64,000 nt of DNA, from contig JAJDCP010000019.1 of the NCBI GenBank assembly GCA_029260765.1, forward strand, positions 1 through 64,000, given 5' to 3'. The notes under the pieces are model-generated. The model worked only from the letters and a program-made list of their open reading frames with translations. It was not told where the DNA came from and searched no databases. Shown piece after piece: positions 1-8,975 of the stretch (within the stretch, counting starts at the first letter, position 1; each line of letters opens with the position of its first letter). This stretch comes from Planctomycetota bacterium (GTDB lineage Bacteria > Planctomycetota > J058 > JAJDCP01). The translations under genes and the position numbers were made by a program.

Positions 1-438
1 CATGACAGCAGAGAAAAGCCACGCCTCCAGCGACCCAAGTGCTCACCCCTGCCTTTTCGCTGTCCTGGATCGGACTCGTGCTCCTGACACACGACGGCGA
101 AACCATCCAGGCTGAGAGTTCTATGCGACACAGCCTCCTAGGGCCATCGAGCACACCGGGCTTTGATGAGCAGCTCTTCACCTCTTCGAGGATGGCCGCA
201 GGTTGGCGGACGCGGGTTTTCGCGAGCTGCCTGCGATGGTCTCTGGAATCCGTCAGTGGTTGGAAAGCGCGGTCGCGGTTGAGACTCTTCGAGCCCTTGC
301 GGACACATTCGAGCTGAGACAAGGCAGCAAGTGATGAGCGCCTGGATGCCATGCATCGTGGGCGCAGCGCAGCAATCTCGTTACCGGACCAGGCGGCCGA
401 GCCTCCCCGGATCTATCGGCGTATCCCAGCAACAAACG
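1..438. other. No gene recognised at the window edge
   Basis: I see no convincing gene here. The short open frames on both strands have no plausible ribosome binding site, no recognisable domain and compositions unlike the neighbouring proteins. The stretch lies downstream of the minus-strand tRNA pair and could be the edge of a gene outside the window or plain intergenic DNA. Confidence 0.4.
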
Positions 439-464
439 AAAAAGCCCGGCACAAGGCCAGGCTT
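439..464 (-). terminator. Intrinsic terminator of the tRNA-Val/tRNA-Asp transcript
   Basis: Read on the minus strand, AGCCTGGC and GCCGGGCT form an 8-bp stem (one G-U pair) around the loop CTTGT, followed by a run of T. It lies 17 bases past the 3' end of tRNA-Asp in the direction of transcription, as expected for a Rho-independent terminator of this small operon. Confidence 0.65.
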
Positions 465-480
465 CTCGTTTCGCTGCTAA

Positions 481-554
481 CGACCCCGAAGGGACTCGAA
501 CCCTCAACACCCAGATCGACAGTCTGGTACTCTAACCAATTGAGCTACGGGGCC
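481..554 (-). tRNA. tRNA-Asp (anticodon GTC)
   Basis: The minus strand folds into a full cloverleaf. The acceptor GGCCCCG pairs with CGGGGTC. The D arm begins TAGCTCAATTGG, the anticodon stem CCAGA/TCTGG encloses CTGTCGA with GTC at positions 34-36, and the T arm contains GGTTCGAGTCC. The discriminator base is G, as expected for Asp. CCA is not encoded. It follows tRNA-Val by nine bases and is probably co-transcribed with it. Confidence 0.95.
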
Positions 555-559
555 ATGGT

Positions 560-637
<78 letters not shown>

Positions 638-655
638 TTGGCGTCAGCACAAAAG

Positions 656-683
656 AAGATAGCTTCCACCCCGGCGAAGTCAA
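656..683 (-). promoter_or_regulatory. Sigma-70-type promoter for the tRNA pair
   Basis: On the minus strand a -35 TTGACT (complement of 678-683) and a -10 TATCTT (complement of 656-661) are separated by 16 bases. The predicted start lies about ten bases upstream of tRNA-Val. Both hexamers are near consensus and the spacing and position suit a stable-RNA promoter. Confidence 0.6.
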
Positions 684-887
684 AGGAATTTCGGCGATTT
701 TCCATCGACTGGCTGTCCCCCAGCCATCGGCTGCTCGGCGTCGGGGGCTCCTCCGGATCTCGGCCTGTGGGGCCGGAAAACCGCGGCCAGGGCTTCCCCT
801 GGGCCAGGAATTTGGTAGGCTTCGGTCCAGATTCCTGGCACAATTCATTGGGACACTCTCCCGACCAGGCAGAAGAAGAGCGAGCGG

Positions 888-1793
888 ATGGCACAGTCCA
901 AGAAAAAGAGCTGGTTGATCGCCGCCTGGCCCGGATTGGGCTCCGTCGGCCTGGGAGCCGCCTCCTACCTGATCTCCAGCTTGAAGGCCCATCCGGTGGC
1001 GGAGTACCCGTCGACGTTGTCTCTGGAGTCTCCCGGTGTGACCGTAGAGAAGGGTCTGTTGCTGCCCGTCGAGGCGCCCAAGACCTTCTTCCACCGCTGG
1101 AGCAACCCCGATGGCCCCGACCTGTGCATCCTGACCGCTGATAGCCAGCCCGCTTTCCGCGTCTTCGCTTACGGCCACAGCCTTCTCGACCGCCTGCCCG
1201 ACGACATCGAGCGGGTCGTGACCTTCGCGGCCGCGCCGCGGCCGATGAAGCCAGGTGACCGCCCCAAAGTCTGGGCGGCTGCCAGCGGCCCGGACCTGCT
1301 CGAAGAGGTTGAAGCGCTGAAGGTCCGGCTGCTCGACCAGGGACAGATCTCCGGCATGAACGGGCTGTTCCCGGGGATCGCAGCCATTCAGGGCATCGAG
1401 GCGCTGTGCTTGCTGGGCGAGCTGCCCTACGAGACCGTGGGCATTCCCAACCCGAAGTCGTCGGCGGCCGTGCTGAAGGTGTTCTGCCGCATGTTGCAGC
1501 TCGACGTCGACCTCGAGCCGCTGAACGAGATGGCACGCGACTGGGAAGAGCGGCTGCTCAATTCGATGGACAAGAGCGACTTTGACGGCGAATACAACCT
1601 CGACTTCGTCGAAGAGCTCAGCGAACAGAGTGACGTGCCCGCGGACGTGCTGGCCAACATCGAGCGCCTGTTCGCCGAGGCAAGCCTGCGCCGCGAGCGG
1701 GCCATCGACCTGAAGTCCGAGCTCGACCGCTGGAAGCTCTTCCACAAGTATGAAGACCGCTTCCTCGACCTGTTCAAATCCGACGATCCCTGA
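888..1793 (+). CDS. PAC2-family (proteasome assembly chaperone-like) protein
   Basis: A 301-residue protein. The N-terminus carries the PAC2 signature WLIAAWPGLGSVGLGAASYL (residues 9-28), a glycine-rich strand-loop-helix that in archaeal and bacterial PAC2 proteins opens a phosphorylase-like alpha/beta fold. A second conserved stretch, GMNGLFPGIA (about 155-164), fits the family's central loop, and the last 100 residues are acidic and helical. Bacterial PAC2 proteins have no settled reaction; the eukaryotic relatives are proteasome assembly chaperones. The gene is 15 bases from the next plus-strand gene and probably co-transcribed. The start is the ATG after a purine-rich AGAAGAAGAG stretch. 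Confidence 0.8.
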   Translation: MAQSKKKSWLIAAWPGLGSVGLGAASYLISSLKAHPVAEYPSTLSLESPGVTVEKGLLLPVEAPKTFFHRWSNPDGPDLCILTADSQPAFRVFAYGHSLLDRLPDDIERVVTFAAAPRPMKPGDRPKVWAAASGPDLLEEVEALKVRLLDQGQISGMNGLFPGIAAIQGIEALCLLGELPYETVGIPNPKSSAAVLKVFCRMLQLDVDLEPLNEMARDWEERLLNSMDKSDFDGEYNLDFVEELSEQSDVPADVLANIERLFAEASLRRERAIDLKSELDRWKLFHKYEDRFLDLFKSDDP

Positions 1794-1808
1794 TGCCCGA
1801 GGGCCGCG

Positions 1809-2798
1809 ATGGCGTTTGACCGCCGGCTGGCTGTCAGCATCGGCCGCCTGTCCACCAGCTGGATGTGTCAAGGGCCCGAGGGCCGCAAGCGCGGCGAGAT
1901 CCCCAGCCTGGCCATTCCCCGCGACGACCTGAGCACCCTGTGGGGGGCCTCTTCGAGCAGCTCGACACGCTGTACGGTCGAGCTCGACGGGCGTTCTTTC
2001 GAGGTGGGCGAAGACACTCCCCAACACGCCAGCAAGGCACTCGACGCAGACATCGAGCCGGTGCTGCTGCGCGGCGTGCTGCGGCTGGCCGGGGCTGCTG
2101 CCGGCGAGAGACTGTTGGTCAGCGTGCTCGGCCCGCCAGAGCCCGCTCCGGCCAAAGAAGAAGCCCTGCGCAAGGGACTGCACGGCGCCCACATCACCCT
2201 GCCCGCCCGGCTGGGCAAAGAAGCCCCGGTCGTGCTCGACGAGCTGCGGGTCGAGCTGTTGCCGCCCCCCATCGTGATGCTCGACGGGCTCGGCTCGACG
2301 GCCCGTGGCTCGGGGCTCGGTGTGCATCTGGGCTACGATGCGACCTCGTTCTACCTGCTCGACAATGAAGAAGGCTGCGAGATCCTGCGCGTGATCGACT
2401 TCGGCTTCGGCTACGCCGTCAAACGCCTCGACATGAGAATCCGCGACCAGGGCGGACAGGTGCCGCTCTGGGAGTTGTGCCAGCTGGTGGTGACCGGCCG
2501 GGCACGCAACATCTCGGTCGGGGGCTTCGAGTACGACCTGATGGGCGACCTCGAGGATGTCCGCCGCGAGCTGAATGCGAGCCTGGTGCTCGAGAGCCGC
2601 AACGTCCTGGCCGGCGAGCTGGTGCGGCGCGGAAAGCGCCCCGCCTGGGCGGCGATGGTCGGCGAAGCGGTCGACTTCTCGGCCCAGGACCTGATCGATG
2701 AGCTGCGCGCCGAGGGCTTTTCCTTCGTCGGCGACGTCACCCTGCACGGCGCAGAGCTGTTCCTCGATGGACTGTGGGAAGGGCTCAGCTTCCTGTAG
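1809..2798 (+). CDS. Possible actin/ParM-fold protein, function unknown
   Basis: A 329-residue protein with no signal peptide or membrane segment. The opening LAVSIGRLSTSWMCQGPEG resembles the first phosphate loop of ParM/StbA-type actin-like ATPases. The segment GVHLGYDATSFYLLDNEEG (about 172-190) sits where the second phosphate loop would be, followed by a VIDFGFGYAVKRLDM segment. These are weak resemblances: the usual acidic residue of the first loop is absent, so it may not hydrolyse ATP. It is 15 bases behind the PAC2 gene, suggesting one operon. I treat the actin-fold reading as a hypothesis; a structure prediction would settle it. Confidence 0.5.
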   Translation: MAFDRRLAVSIGRLSTSWMCQGPEGRKRGEIPSLAIPRDDLSTLWGASSSSSTRCTVELDGRSFEVGEDTPQHASKALDADIEPVLLRGVLRLAGAAAGERLLVSVLGPPEPAPAKEEALRKGLHGAHITLPARLGKEAPVVLDELRVELLPPPIVMLDGLGSTARGSGLGVHLGYDATSFYLLDNEEGCEILRVIDFGFGYAVKRLDMRIRDQGGQVPLWELCQLVVTGRARNISVGGFEYDLMGDLEDVRRELNASLVLESRNVLAGELVRRGKRPAWAAMVGEAVDFSAQDLIDELRAEGFSFVGDVTLHGAELFLDGLWEGLSFL

Positions 2799-2825
2799 GA
2801 GCCAGCGAAAACTGCTCGCAGACTG

Positions 2826-3332
2826 CTAGTCGAACCAGCCGCCCAGCTTGACCGGGATGCCGGCACCTTTCGGCTTCGGATCCGGCTTCGACATTGTCAA
2901 ACCCCCGACACCACCGGGCGTCCCGCCGGAGTACATACCGCCCGGTTTTCCCGTCGGCATCTTGCCCCAGGGATTGGGCCCCTTGGCCGGCCCGGCTCCG
3001 GCCCTTTGGGCGGCTGCGTTGACCAACATGCTAGCGCTCGCCCGCTGGCCGGCGCAGATGTGCATCTGCTGCCCGAAGTGGTTGATCGCCGGATGGTTGA
3101 CGTTCATCTGCTGGCGGGCCAGCTCACGCTGCAACGCGCTGACGTCTCTGCTGCCGCTCTTCGCCAACGCGTTGTACTGGCCGTTGGCCGTCGCCCAGGC
3201 GCTCTTGAGGGCGGCGGGATTCGGCTTGCCACGGCTGGCCTTGGCGATGATCCGGTTGAACGCGCTCGTGATCGGCTTGAAGCGCGCGGCAGCCGCATTG
3301 AGCTTCTGAGCGAGCTGCGGAATGGTGGCCAT
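2826..3332 (-). CDS. Small hypothetical protein, helical N-terminus and Gly/Pro-rich tail
   Basis: A 168-residue protein starting at an ATG with AAGGAGAACACC directly upstream, the best ribosome site in the frame. Residues 1-110 are predicted helical and rich in Ala, Asn and Gln. From about 115 the chain becomes Gly/Pro/Lys-rich (KGPNPWGKMPTGKPGG), probably disordered. No signal peptide, membrane segment or known family is recognised. Its 3' end faces the preceding plus-strand gene, 27 bases away, and it is downstream of the sigma-factor gene on the same strand with a 123-base gap. Confidence 0.6.
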   Translation of the reverse strand: MATIPQLAQKLNAAAARFKPITSAFNRIIAKASRGKPNPAALKSAWATANGQYNALAKSGSRDVSALQRELARQQMNVNHPAINHFGQQMHICAGQRASASMLVNAAAQRAGAGPAKGPNPWGKMPTGKPGGMYSGGTPGGVGGLTMSKPDPKPKGAGIPVKLGGWFD

Positions 3333-3455
3333 GGTGTTCTCCTTCGCCGCTCGGGTTTCGGGAGGTGCGGCGTCTCCTCCACCCACAGAGAGGAGGAATG
3401 CGCACGATGGCTACAGGCTTTTTTTCGTTAGGGCTCTTTCTCGCCCGGGGAGAGG

Positions 3456-4076
3456 CTACAGACCCGGAGGGAGCAACCACTGGCTGTGCAGCCGGCACAG
3501 CCTCACCAGCCGTTCCAGCGCGCGTCGACGCGCCTGCTTGGCGGTGTTGGGGCTGAGCTCCAGGGCACGGGCGATCTCGCCCATGGTCATGCCCCGGGCG
3601 GCCATTCCGACCAGCTCGCGGTCCCGCTCCGGCAGCCCGGACAGGGCTTTGGTCACCAGCAGAATCTGCTCGCGCCGGGCCGCACGGCTGGAAGGACTGG
3701 TGATCGATGCTGGGGGATCGAGCTCGCGCGACTCCGCCTCGAGCAGCCGGATCACTTTGGTGCTGTCACGGCGGGTCGCCGACCAATAGCGCGCGCGGTC
3801 GAGCAGCGCATGCCGCGCCACGCGGTACATCCAGGCCAGGAATGGCCGCTCTCCCTGGTACTCGAAGTTGTGCTCCTGTTCGAGCGCCGCGCAGATGATC
3901 GCCTGCACCACGTCCGAACAGCTCTCGTACCGCAGGATCCGGCGGCCGGCATGCGCACGCACCCAGGCCTCGAGGTCACGCTGATGCTGTACGAGTAGAT
4001 CCCCGAGCCGTGTGCTCATTCCAAACCGCCCCCCGATCCTCTCAGGGTAACGTTGGAGCCATCGGGCTGCACTCAT
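3456..4076 (-). CDS. ECF-type RNA polymerase sigma factor
   Basis: A 206-residue sigma-70 family protein. Region 2 includes DVVQAIICAALEQ and FLAWMYRVARHALLDRARY (about 90-125); region 4 is LSGLPERDRELVGMAARGMT followed by the helix-turn-helix IARALELSPNTAKQARRRAL (about 145-190). The start ATG at 4076 overlaps the stop of the upstream kinase gene as ATGA, supporting translational coupling; a later ATG at 4019 would give a more typical ECF length. Coupling to a membrane kinase suggests phosphorylation-linked control, as known for kinase-associated ECF groups in Planctomycetota, but here the kinase precedes the sigma gene. No anti-sigma gene is adjacent. Confidence 0.9.
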   Translation of the reverse strand: MSAARWLQRYPERIGGRFGMSTRLGDLLVQHQRDLEAWVRAHAGRRILRYESCSDVVQAIICAALEQEHNFEYQGERPFLAWMYRVARHALLDRARYWSATRRDSTKVIRLLEAESRELDPPASITSPSSRAARREQILLVTKALSGLPERDRELVGMAARGMTMGEIARALELSPNTAKQARRRALERLVRLCRLHSQWLLPPGL

Positions 4077-7000
4077 TCGTCAGCGAGAGCCCGCTGCGCT
4101 CGCGCAGCCACGCGCCGGGCCTGGGCGGCCTGTTCGGGCTCGCCAAGCAGGTCGAACAAAGCCGCCGACTCCGCGGCAGCTCCCTGCGCCTCTACGGGAG
4201 ATTCCGCCAGCTGGGCCGTGGCCAGATCCCCCAGGGTCCTCGCCAAATCAAGGCGCAGCTCCGGCTTTGGACCGAAGCGCTCCAAGGCAGCCCGGGCCTT
4301 CTCCACAGCCACTGCCTGGAACTCCACCTTCTCGACACCACGCGCCTCGGCAATCAAAGCGCGCAAGACCGCCAGCGTGGTGTGGTGCTGGTAATCGCTG
4401 AGGTCCGCAACAGGACTCGCGATCACCCGTTCCGCAGCATCCAGGCCGCGTTCGCACACCTCGTCGGCGGCTTCGAGCTCGCCCCGCTGCAGCAACTCGA
4501 CTGCATAGTAGCGAGCGAAGGCCATCCGATCGTGATGGTCTGACCAGCGCACATCCGGTGAGGCCGCGACCATCAGGTAATCGAGGTACAGCTCAGAGCC
4601 TTCGAACAACGCCTCGTCCCCACGTCCCAGCTGTTGCAAGGCAGCCTGGCGCAGCATCCGGAAGTCGGCGCAGCGGCGTACGGCATCGATGCCCCCCAGA
4701 CCCCCATCGCGCTGCAACAGCCGGATTTCGGCTGCGCGCTGAGCGAGCTCCAGAGCGCGCTCGGGCTCGCTTTCGTACACGAGCCAGCCCAACTCCTCAC
4801 AGCCCGCCGCGGTCAGTCGATCGGCCTCCACGCCGCGGTCGAGCCGCCCGAGCTGGGCGAGCATCTGCTCCAACAACGCGATCCCCTGCGCGGGCTCCGC
4901 AGCCACCCGTCCCTGGCGGAGAGCGATGTCGCAGGCCGACAGAGCGACCTCGGGGTCTGTTTCAGGCAGCGGCTCCAACACCGCCTGGGCCTCGGCCAAC
5001 AGCTCTCGGGATCGCTGCAGGTCTGACTCCAACTCGAAGATCAGCGCCTCGGTACTCAGCACTATGGCCGCACGAAGCCGTGCCCGCCGGTCTTCAGGTG
5101 CGGCATCTGCGAGCAGCTCGACCGCGACGGCGACACAGCTGCGCGCTTCCTCCAACGCACTCTGCGTGATCAGAAAGCTGGCTTTCTCGGCCCAGGCTCC
5201 AGCCAGCAAGGCCTTGAGCGGTCCATGCGGCTGCTCCACCAGCTGTGCTTCGATCAGGCCGCAGATTGTCTCCAGACCCTCGTAGACCTCGGCAGTCCTC
5301 CCCAACAACCGGGCCATATCGACGCAACCCTGCAGGAGGTTGAGCTGCAGCTCGAACATCACCCGAGCATCGACAACAAGTGTCTCGAGGCCCTGCAGCT
5401 GCCGGCGAGATTCTTCGAGCTGCGTCAGATAGGCCCGCGCCTGAGAAGCCGAAGCGACCTGCCGCAACCCTCTGAGCTGTAGAGCCGCATGGCTGACCAC
5501 CAGTAGAACCCGATCCTCTTCAATGTGTGGGTCGAACTCGGCGAGCACCTCTTCGAGCTCAGCGAACTGGCGTGCAGACTCGTCAGAGTCGCCAAGCCGT
5601 AGCTCGAGGACTGCAAGCGTCTGCGCAATGCCTGCGAACCTGCGGCGGTAGTCAGGAAACTCCGGGAAGCGGGCGCGCAGCTTCCGGGAATGCTCTTGGG
5701 CCCGCCGCAGCGCAGCGCCCATTCCCTGATACTCTGCATCGTCCTCAAGCACCAGGGAGAGGGTCCAGTAGGCCTCGACGACGATCTCGCGCCGCATCAC
5801 GCTGTCCTCGCGCTCCTGGTGCCAGGCCTCGATTTCTGCGATCAGGGGCTCTACGAGCGCGCGCGCCTCGGCAAGCTCTCCTTTGTGGCGAAGGAAGAGC
5901 GCGAGCCGCAACGACTCCCGGAAGAGATTCAGAGGACGCATGCCCGGAACGCTCTGCAGAAGCGCCAGGGCCTCCCGGACCGCCTGGGCAGCTCCCTCGA
6001 GATCCCCCCTTCCTTCCAAGGAGAGGGCGCGGGCCCGCAGGAAATGGAAGCGCCAGTAGATGATGTCCGCTGGCGAACGATGGCTGACCATCTCGGTGGC
6101 AAGCTCGAGCCCTTGTTGCGCAACCTCTTCGAGCTCCTGCCAACGTGCTCGGGCGTGGAGCAGGTCGGCACGATGCTCCAGGAATTCCACGCGAACTTCC
6201 AGTTGGCTGGGGTCCTGGGGAAGCTGAGCGAGCAGCTCAGCAGCACGGGAGAGTTGCTCGTCTGCTTCGGTTGCCTCGGAATCGAGCGACAGAATCAGGG
6301 TCGCGATCCGTGCGTGCATCAGCAGCTGTTGGCGCGTATCGGTGCCATGACCGGTCTTCAACAGAGCCCGCCAACTGATCAACGCGGCCTCGCGCAGCTC
6401 ACGCACAGCGCGCGTGCTACGGGTGCTGCCGAGCTCTTCCATCAACTCGGTGCCCAGATTCGCCGTCACCCTGAACAGACCGTCCATCGCCGACTCGGCA
6501 TAGGAGTTCGCAGCCTGGTAGCTCTGCCGCACGCGCTCGGCATCGCGTTCGCGTAGTACGAACACGACCGCCCACACAGCCAGAAACAGCGCCGCGCCCC
6601 CCAGCAGCACGCCGCGCAGCAGGCGACGCGCGCGGCGGTCGCGGCTGCGCTGCTCCAAGCCTCGTGCCAGCTCGGCCCGCAATGGGTGGCTGGCCGTGTA
6701 GCTCGCTGGCAGCTGGGCCAGCTGCGTCTCCGCCAGGCCAAAATCTCCCGCCCGGTGCGCCGTAGAGGCGAAGGCCAGCCGCGCCTCCTGCTCACCTCGG
6801 CGCGCCTCTTCGGTCTCGTGCAGGTCTCGCGCGGCCGCGAACGCCGCCACGACCGCCGAGAAGCGCTCGTAGAGTCGATCTCTGCGCGCCGGCCGCACCT
6901 CGCCCGCCTCGGCCTGGCAGGCCCGCAGCTTCTCGGACGCCGCCTGACAAATCTGCTCGCTCTCACGGTGCAAGAACCAGGCCTTCAGCGCTTCGAGGAA

Positions 7001-8866
7001 CACCAGAGCGCTGGCTGGTCTTCGCTGAGGGTCAGGATCGAGCGCGCTCCGGCACAAACGGCCCAACGCCTCGGGCACTCCGTCAGGCAGCTCCGGCGGC
7101 TCCACCACCGTGCCTTCGAGATAGCCAAGCAGGCGGGCGCGGTCGTTCGGCACCCGCCCAGTCAAGATCCTGAACAGGATGCCGCCGAGTTGGAACACAT
7201 CGGAACGTTCGCTGAGCGCGCCCCCATCCCCGGCCGCGAGCTCCGGAGACATATACGCTGGGGTGCCGCACGGAGCGTCGATGCTCGCCTGTGAACGAAT
7301 TCCCAGAGAGCTCTCGCTGTGCAGCTCGACCGCGACCCCCCAGTCGCACAGCAGCACCTCGCCGAACGGCCCCAACAGCACATTGGAAGGTTTGAGATCG
7401 TTGTGCACAACTCCGCGGCTGTGGGCGAAGGCCACGGCATTGCACAACGAGCACAAGGTCTCCAGGTGTGCTTCCCGGTTCCCGTCTTCCCGCTCCAGGC
7501 GTTCGGCCCAGGTCTCCCCCTCGACCAGCTTCATCGCCAGCTGCGCACCGCCCTCCCGCAGCTGCAACAGGTCGTACACCGGCAGGATGTTCGGATGCTC
7601 CAAGCGCCCTGCCAGCAAGGCCTCCGCGACAAAGCAGTGCCAGTGCTCAGGTGCCTGATCGCGCACGACCTTGACCGCCACCGGCCGATCGAGCCGCGTC
7701 TGCTGGGCACGGTAGACCACGCCATTGCCGCCCTGGCCGATCGGAGCCTGCAACTGGAACGGAACCAGCGTCTCTAGCAGGGGCTTGCCCGCGGGAAGAG
7801 GCAACGTCTTCTGGGTGCGTCCGAAGGCTTCTGGATCCTCGAGCAGAGCCTCCAGAGATGGTCTCGAGACCTCAAGAGGCTGTGTCGCCCCTTCGAGCTG
7901 CCAAGCGTCTTCGAGCTCTGTGGCAAACTCCTGCAGCGAAGCGGGCCGGTCTGCCGGATCTTCCGCCAATCCGCGCGCTAGCAGGGCATCGACAGCCGCT
8001 GGCAGCTGCGGGTGTTGATGGGCTGCCGGAGCCAGAGCCGTGCGCTCTCCCTGGCGCCCAAAGGGAGACCTGCCCGTCAGGCTGAAGTAGAGAGTCGCCG
8101 CCAGGCCGTAGAGGTCACTGCGCTCCGAGACCGTGCTGCGCAGCCCCTGCAGCTGCTCGGGAGCCGCGTACGCTGCCGTGCCCACGAAGCCCTGGGTCAA
8201 GGTCGCCAGGTCGGCCACCGTGTCCATCACCAGCCCGAAGTCGAGCAACACCGGCCGGCCATCGGGGCGCAGCATCACGTTGCCGGGCTTGATGTCCCGA
8301 TGCAAGAAGCCTTGCTGGTGGACATACTGCAGGGCGCCCGCCAGCTCGAGACACCAACGGATCGCGGTGCCCGCCGAGGGGGGATCTTCCTGGACGCGAG
8401 CCCGCAGCGTCTGTCCGGGCACCAACTCGAGCGCCAGGTACACCAGCCCATCGATCTCGCCCCCTGAGAGCAAACGCACGATGTTCGGATGCTCGAGCCG
8501 GCGCACCGTGTCGATCTCACGCAGGAAACGCTCGCGGCGCTCCGCCGAATTGCGCACGGCAAACCGCATCAATTTGACCGCACACACGTTTCCCTCAGGA
8601 TCCCGCGCCTGGTAGACCTCTCCGAAGCCTCCGCGGCCGATGGTGTGCAGCAGCTCGAAGCCCGCCACGCTCTCCGGATGGGCCGGTAGAGCCTCAAGGC
8701 TGCGCCGCTCTCCGAGCGGTCCGGCAGCCAACTGGCCGTAGATCAGGCACAGCTTGGCCAGCAGATCACGGTCGTCGCAGCCATGCCGGCGCATAAAGCC
8801 CTCCGGACTGTGCAGCCGGCCCTCGAGGGCCGCGTCAACGTACTGGTCGTAGAGTCCTTCATCCAT
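4073..8866 (-). CDS. Membrane Ser/Thr protein kinase with two tandem kinase domains and a TPR-like C-terminus
   Basis: A 1597-residue protein. Kinase domain 1 (about 67-325) has GRGGFGEVY, Lys98, HRD 189-191 and DFG 209-211. Kinase domain 2 (about 367-630) has GQGGNGVVY, Lys399, HND 488-490 in place of HRD, and DWG 508-510 in place of DFG. A single membrane helix spans about 749-771 (LLGGAALFLAVWAVVFVL). The remaining 800 residues are Leu/Ala/Glu-rich helical repeats resembling TPRs. The start at 8866 (MDEGLYDQ) is preferred: upstream in-frame sequence runs through the RT locus on the other strand and has no domain. It overlaps the downstream sigma gene by ATGA. The second domain keeps the catalytic Asp and may be active. 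Confidence 0.93.
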   Translation of the reverse strand: MDEGLYDQYVDAALEGRLHSPEGFMRRHGCDDRDLLAKLCLIYGQLAAGPLGERRSLEALPAHPESVAGFELLHTIGRGGFGEVYQARDPEGNVCAVKLMRFAVRNSAERRERFLREIDTVRRLEHPNIVRLLSGGEIDGLVYLALELVPGQTLRARVQEDPPSAGTAIRWCLELAGALQYVHQQGFLHRDIKPGNVMLRPDGRPVLLDFGLVMDTVADLATLTQGFVGTAAYAAPEQLQGLRSTVSERSDLYGLAATLYFSLTGRSPFGRQGERTALAPAAHQHPQLPAAVDALLARGLAEDPADRPASLQEFATELEDAWQLEGATQPLEVSRPSLEALLEDPEAFGRTQKTLPLPAGKPLLETLVPFQLQAPIGQGGNGVVYRAQQTRLDRPVAVKVVRDQAPEHWHCFVAEALLAGRLEHPNILPVYDLLQLREGGAQLAMKLVEGETWAERLEREDGNREAHLETLCSLCNAVAFAHSRGVVHNDLKPSNVLLGPFGEVLLCDWGVAVELHSESSLGIRSQASIDAPCGTPAYMSPELAAGDGGALSERSDVFQLGGILFRILTGRVPNDRARLLGYLEGTVVEPPELPDGVPEALGRLCRSALDPDPQRRPASALVFLEALKAWFLHRESEQICQAASEKLRACQAEAGEVRPARRDRLYERFSAVVAAFAAARDLHETEEARRGEQEARLAFASTAHRAGDFGLAETQLAQLPASYTASHPLRAELARGLEQRSRDRRARRLLRGVLLGGAALFLAVWAVVFVLRERDAERVRQSYQAANSYAESAMDGLFRVTANLGTELMEELGSTRSTRAVRELREAALISWRALLKTGHGTDTRQQLLMHARIATLILSLDSEATEADEQLSRAAELLAQLPQDPSQLEVRVEFLEHRADLLHARARWQELEEVAQQGLELATEMVSHRSPADIIYWRFHFLRARALSLEGRGDLEGAAQAVREALALLQSVPGMRPLNLFRESLRLALFLRHKGELAEARALVEPLIAEIEAWHQEREDSVMRREIVVEAYWTLSLVLEDDAEYQGMGAALRRAQEHSRKLRARFPEFPDYRRRFAGIAQTLAVLELRLGDSDESARQFAELEEVLAEFDPHIEEDRVLLVVSHAALQLRGLRQVASASQARAYLTQLEESRRQLQGLETLVVDARVMFELQLNLLQGCVDMARLLGRTAEVYEGLETICGLIEAQLVEQPHGPLKALLAGAWAEKASFLITQSALEEARSCVAVAVELLADAAPEDRRARLRAAIVLSTEALIFELESDLQRSRELLAEAQAVLEPLPETDPEVALSACDIALRQGRVAAEPAQGIALLEQMLAQLGRLDRGVEADRLTAAGCEELGWLVYESEPERALELAQRAAEIRLLQRDGGLGGIDAVRRCADFRMLRQAALQQLGRGDEALFEGSELYLDYLMVAASPDVRWSDHHDRMAFARYYAVELLQRGELEAADEVCERGLDAAERVIASPVADLSDYQHHTTLAVLRALIAEARGVEKVEFQAVAVEKARAALERFGPKPELRLDLARTLGDLATAQLAESPVEAQGAAAESAALFDLLGEPEQAAQARRVAARAQRALADE

Positions 8867-8975
8867 ACGGGGTCGCGCGCCTGCGCCTCCTGGGCTGGTC
8901 TCGATCTTCCGCCAGTCTACACCGCGGCTTGATCCGCAACCTCGAAGTTGAGCGGAGTTTTCCGAAGAATTCCCT

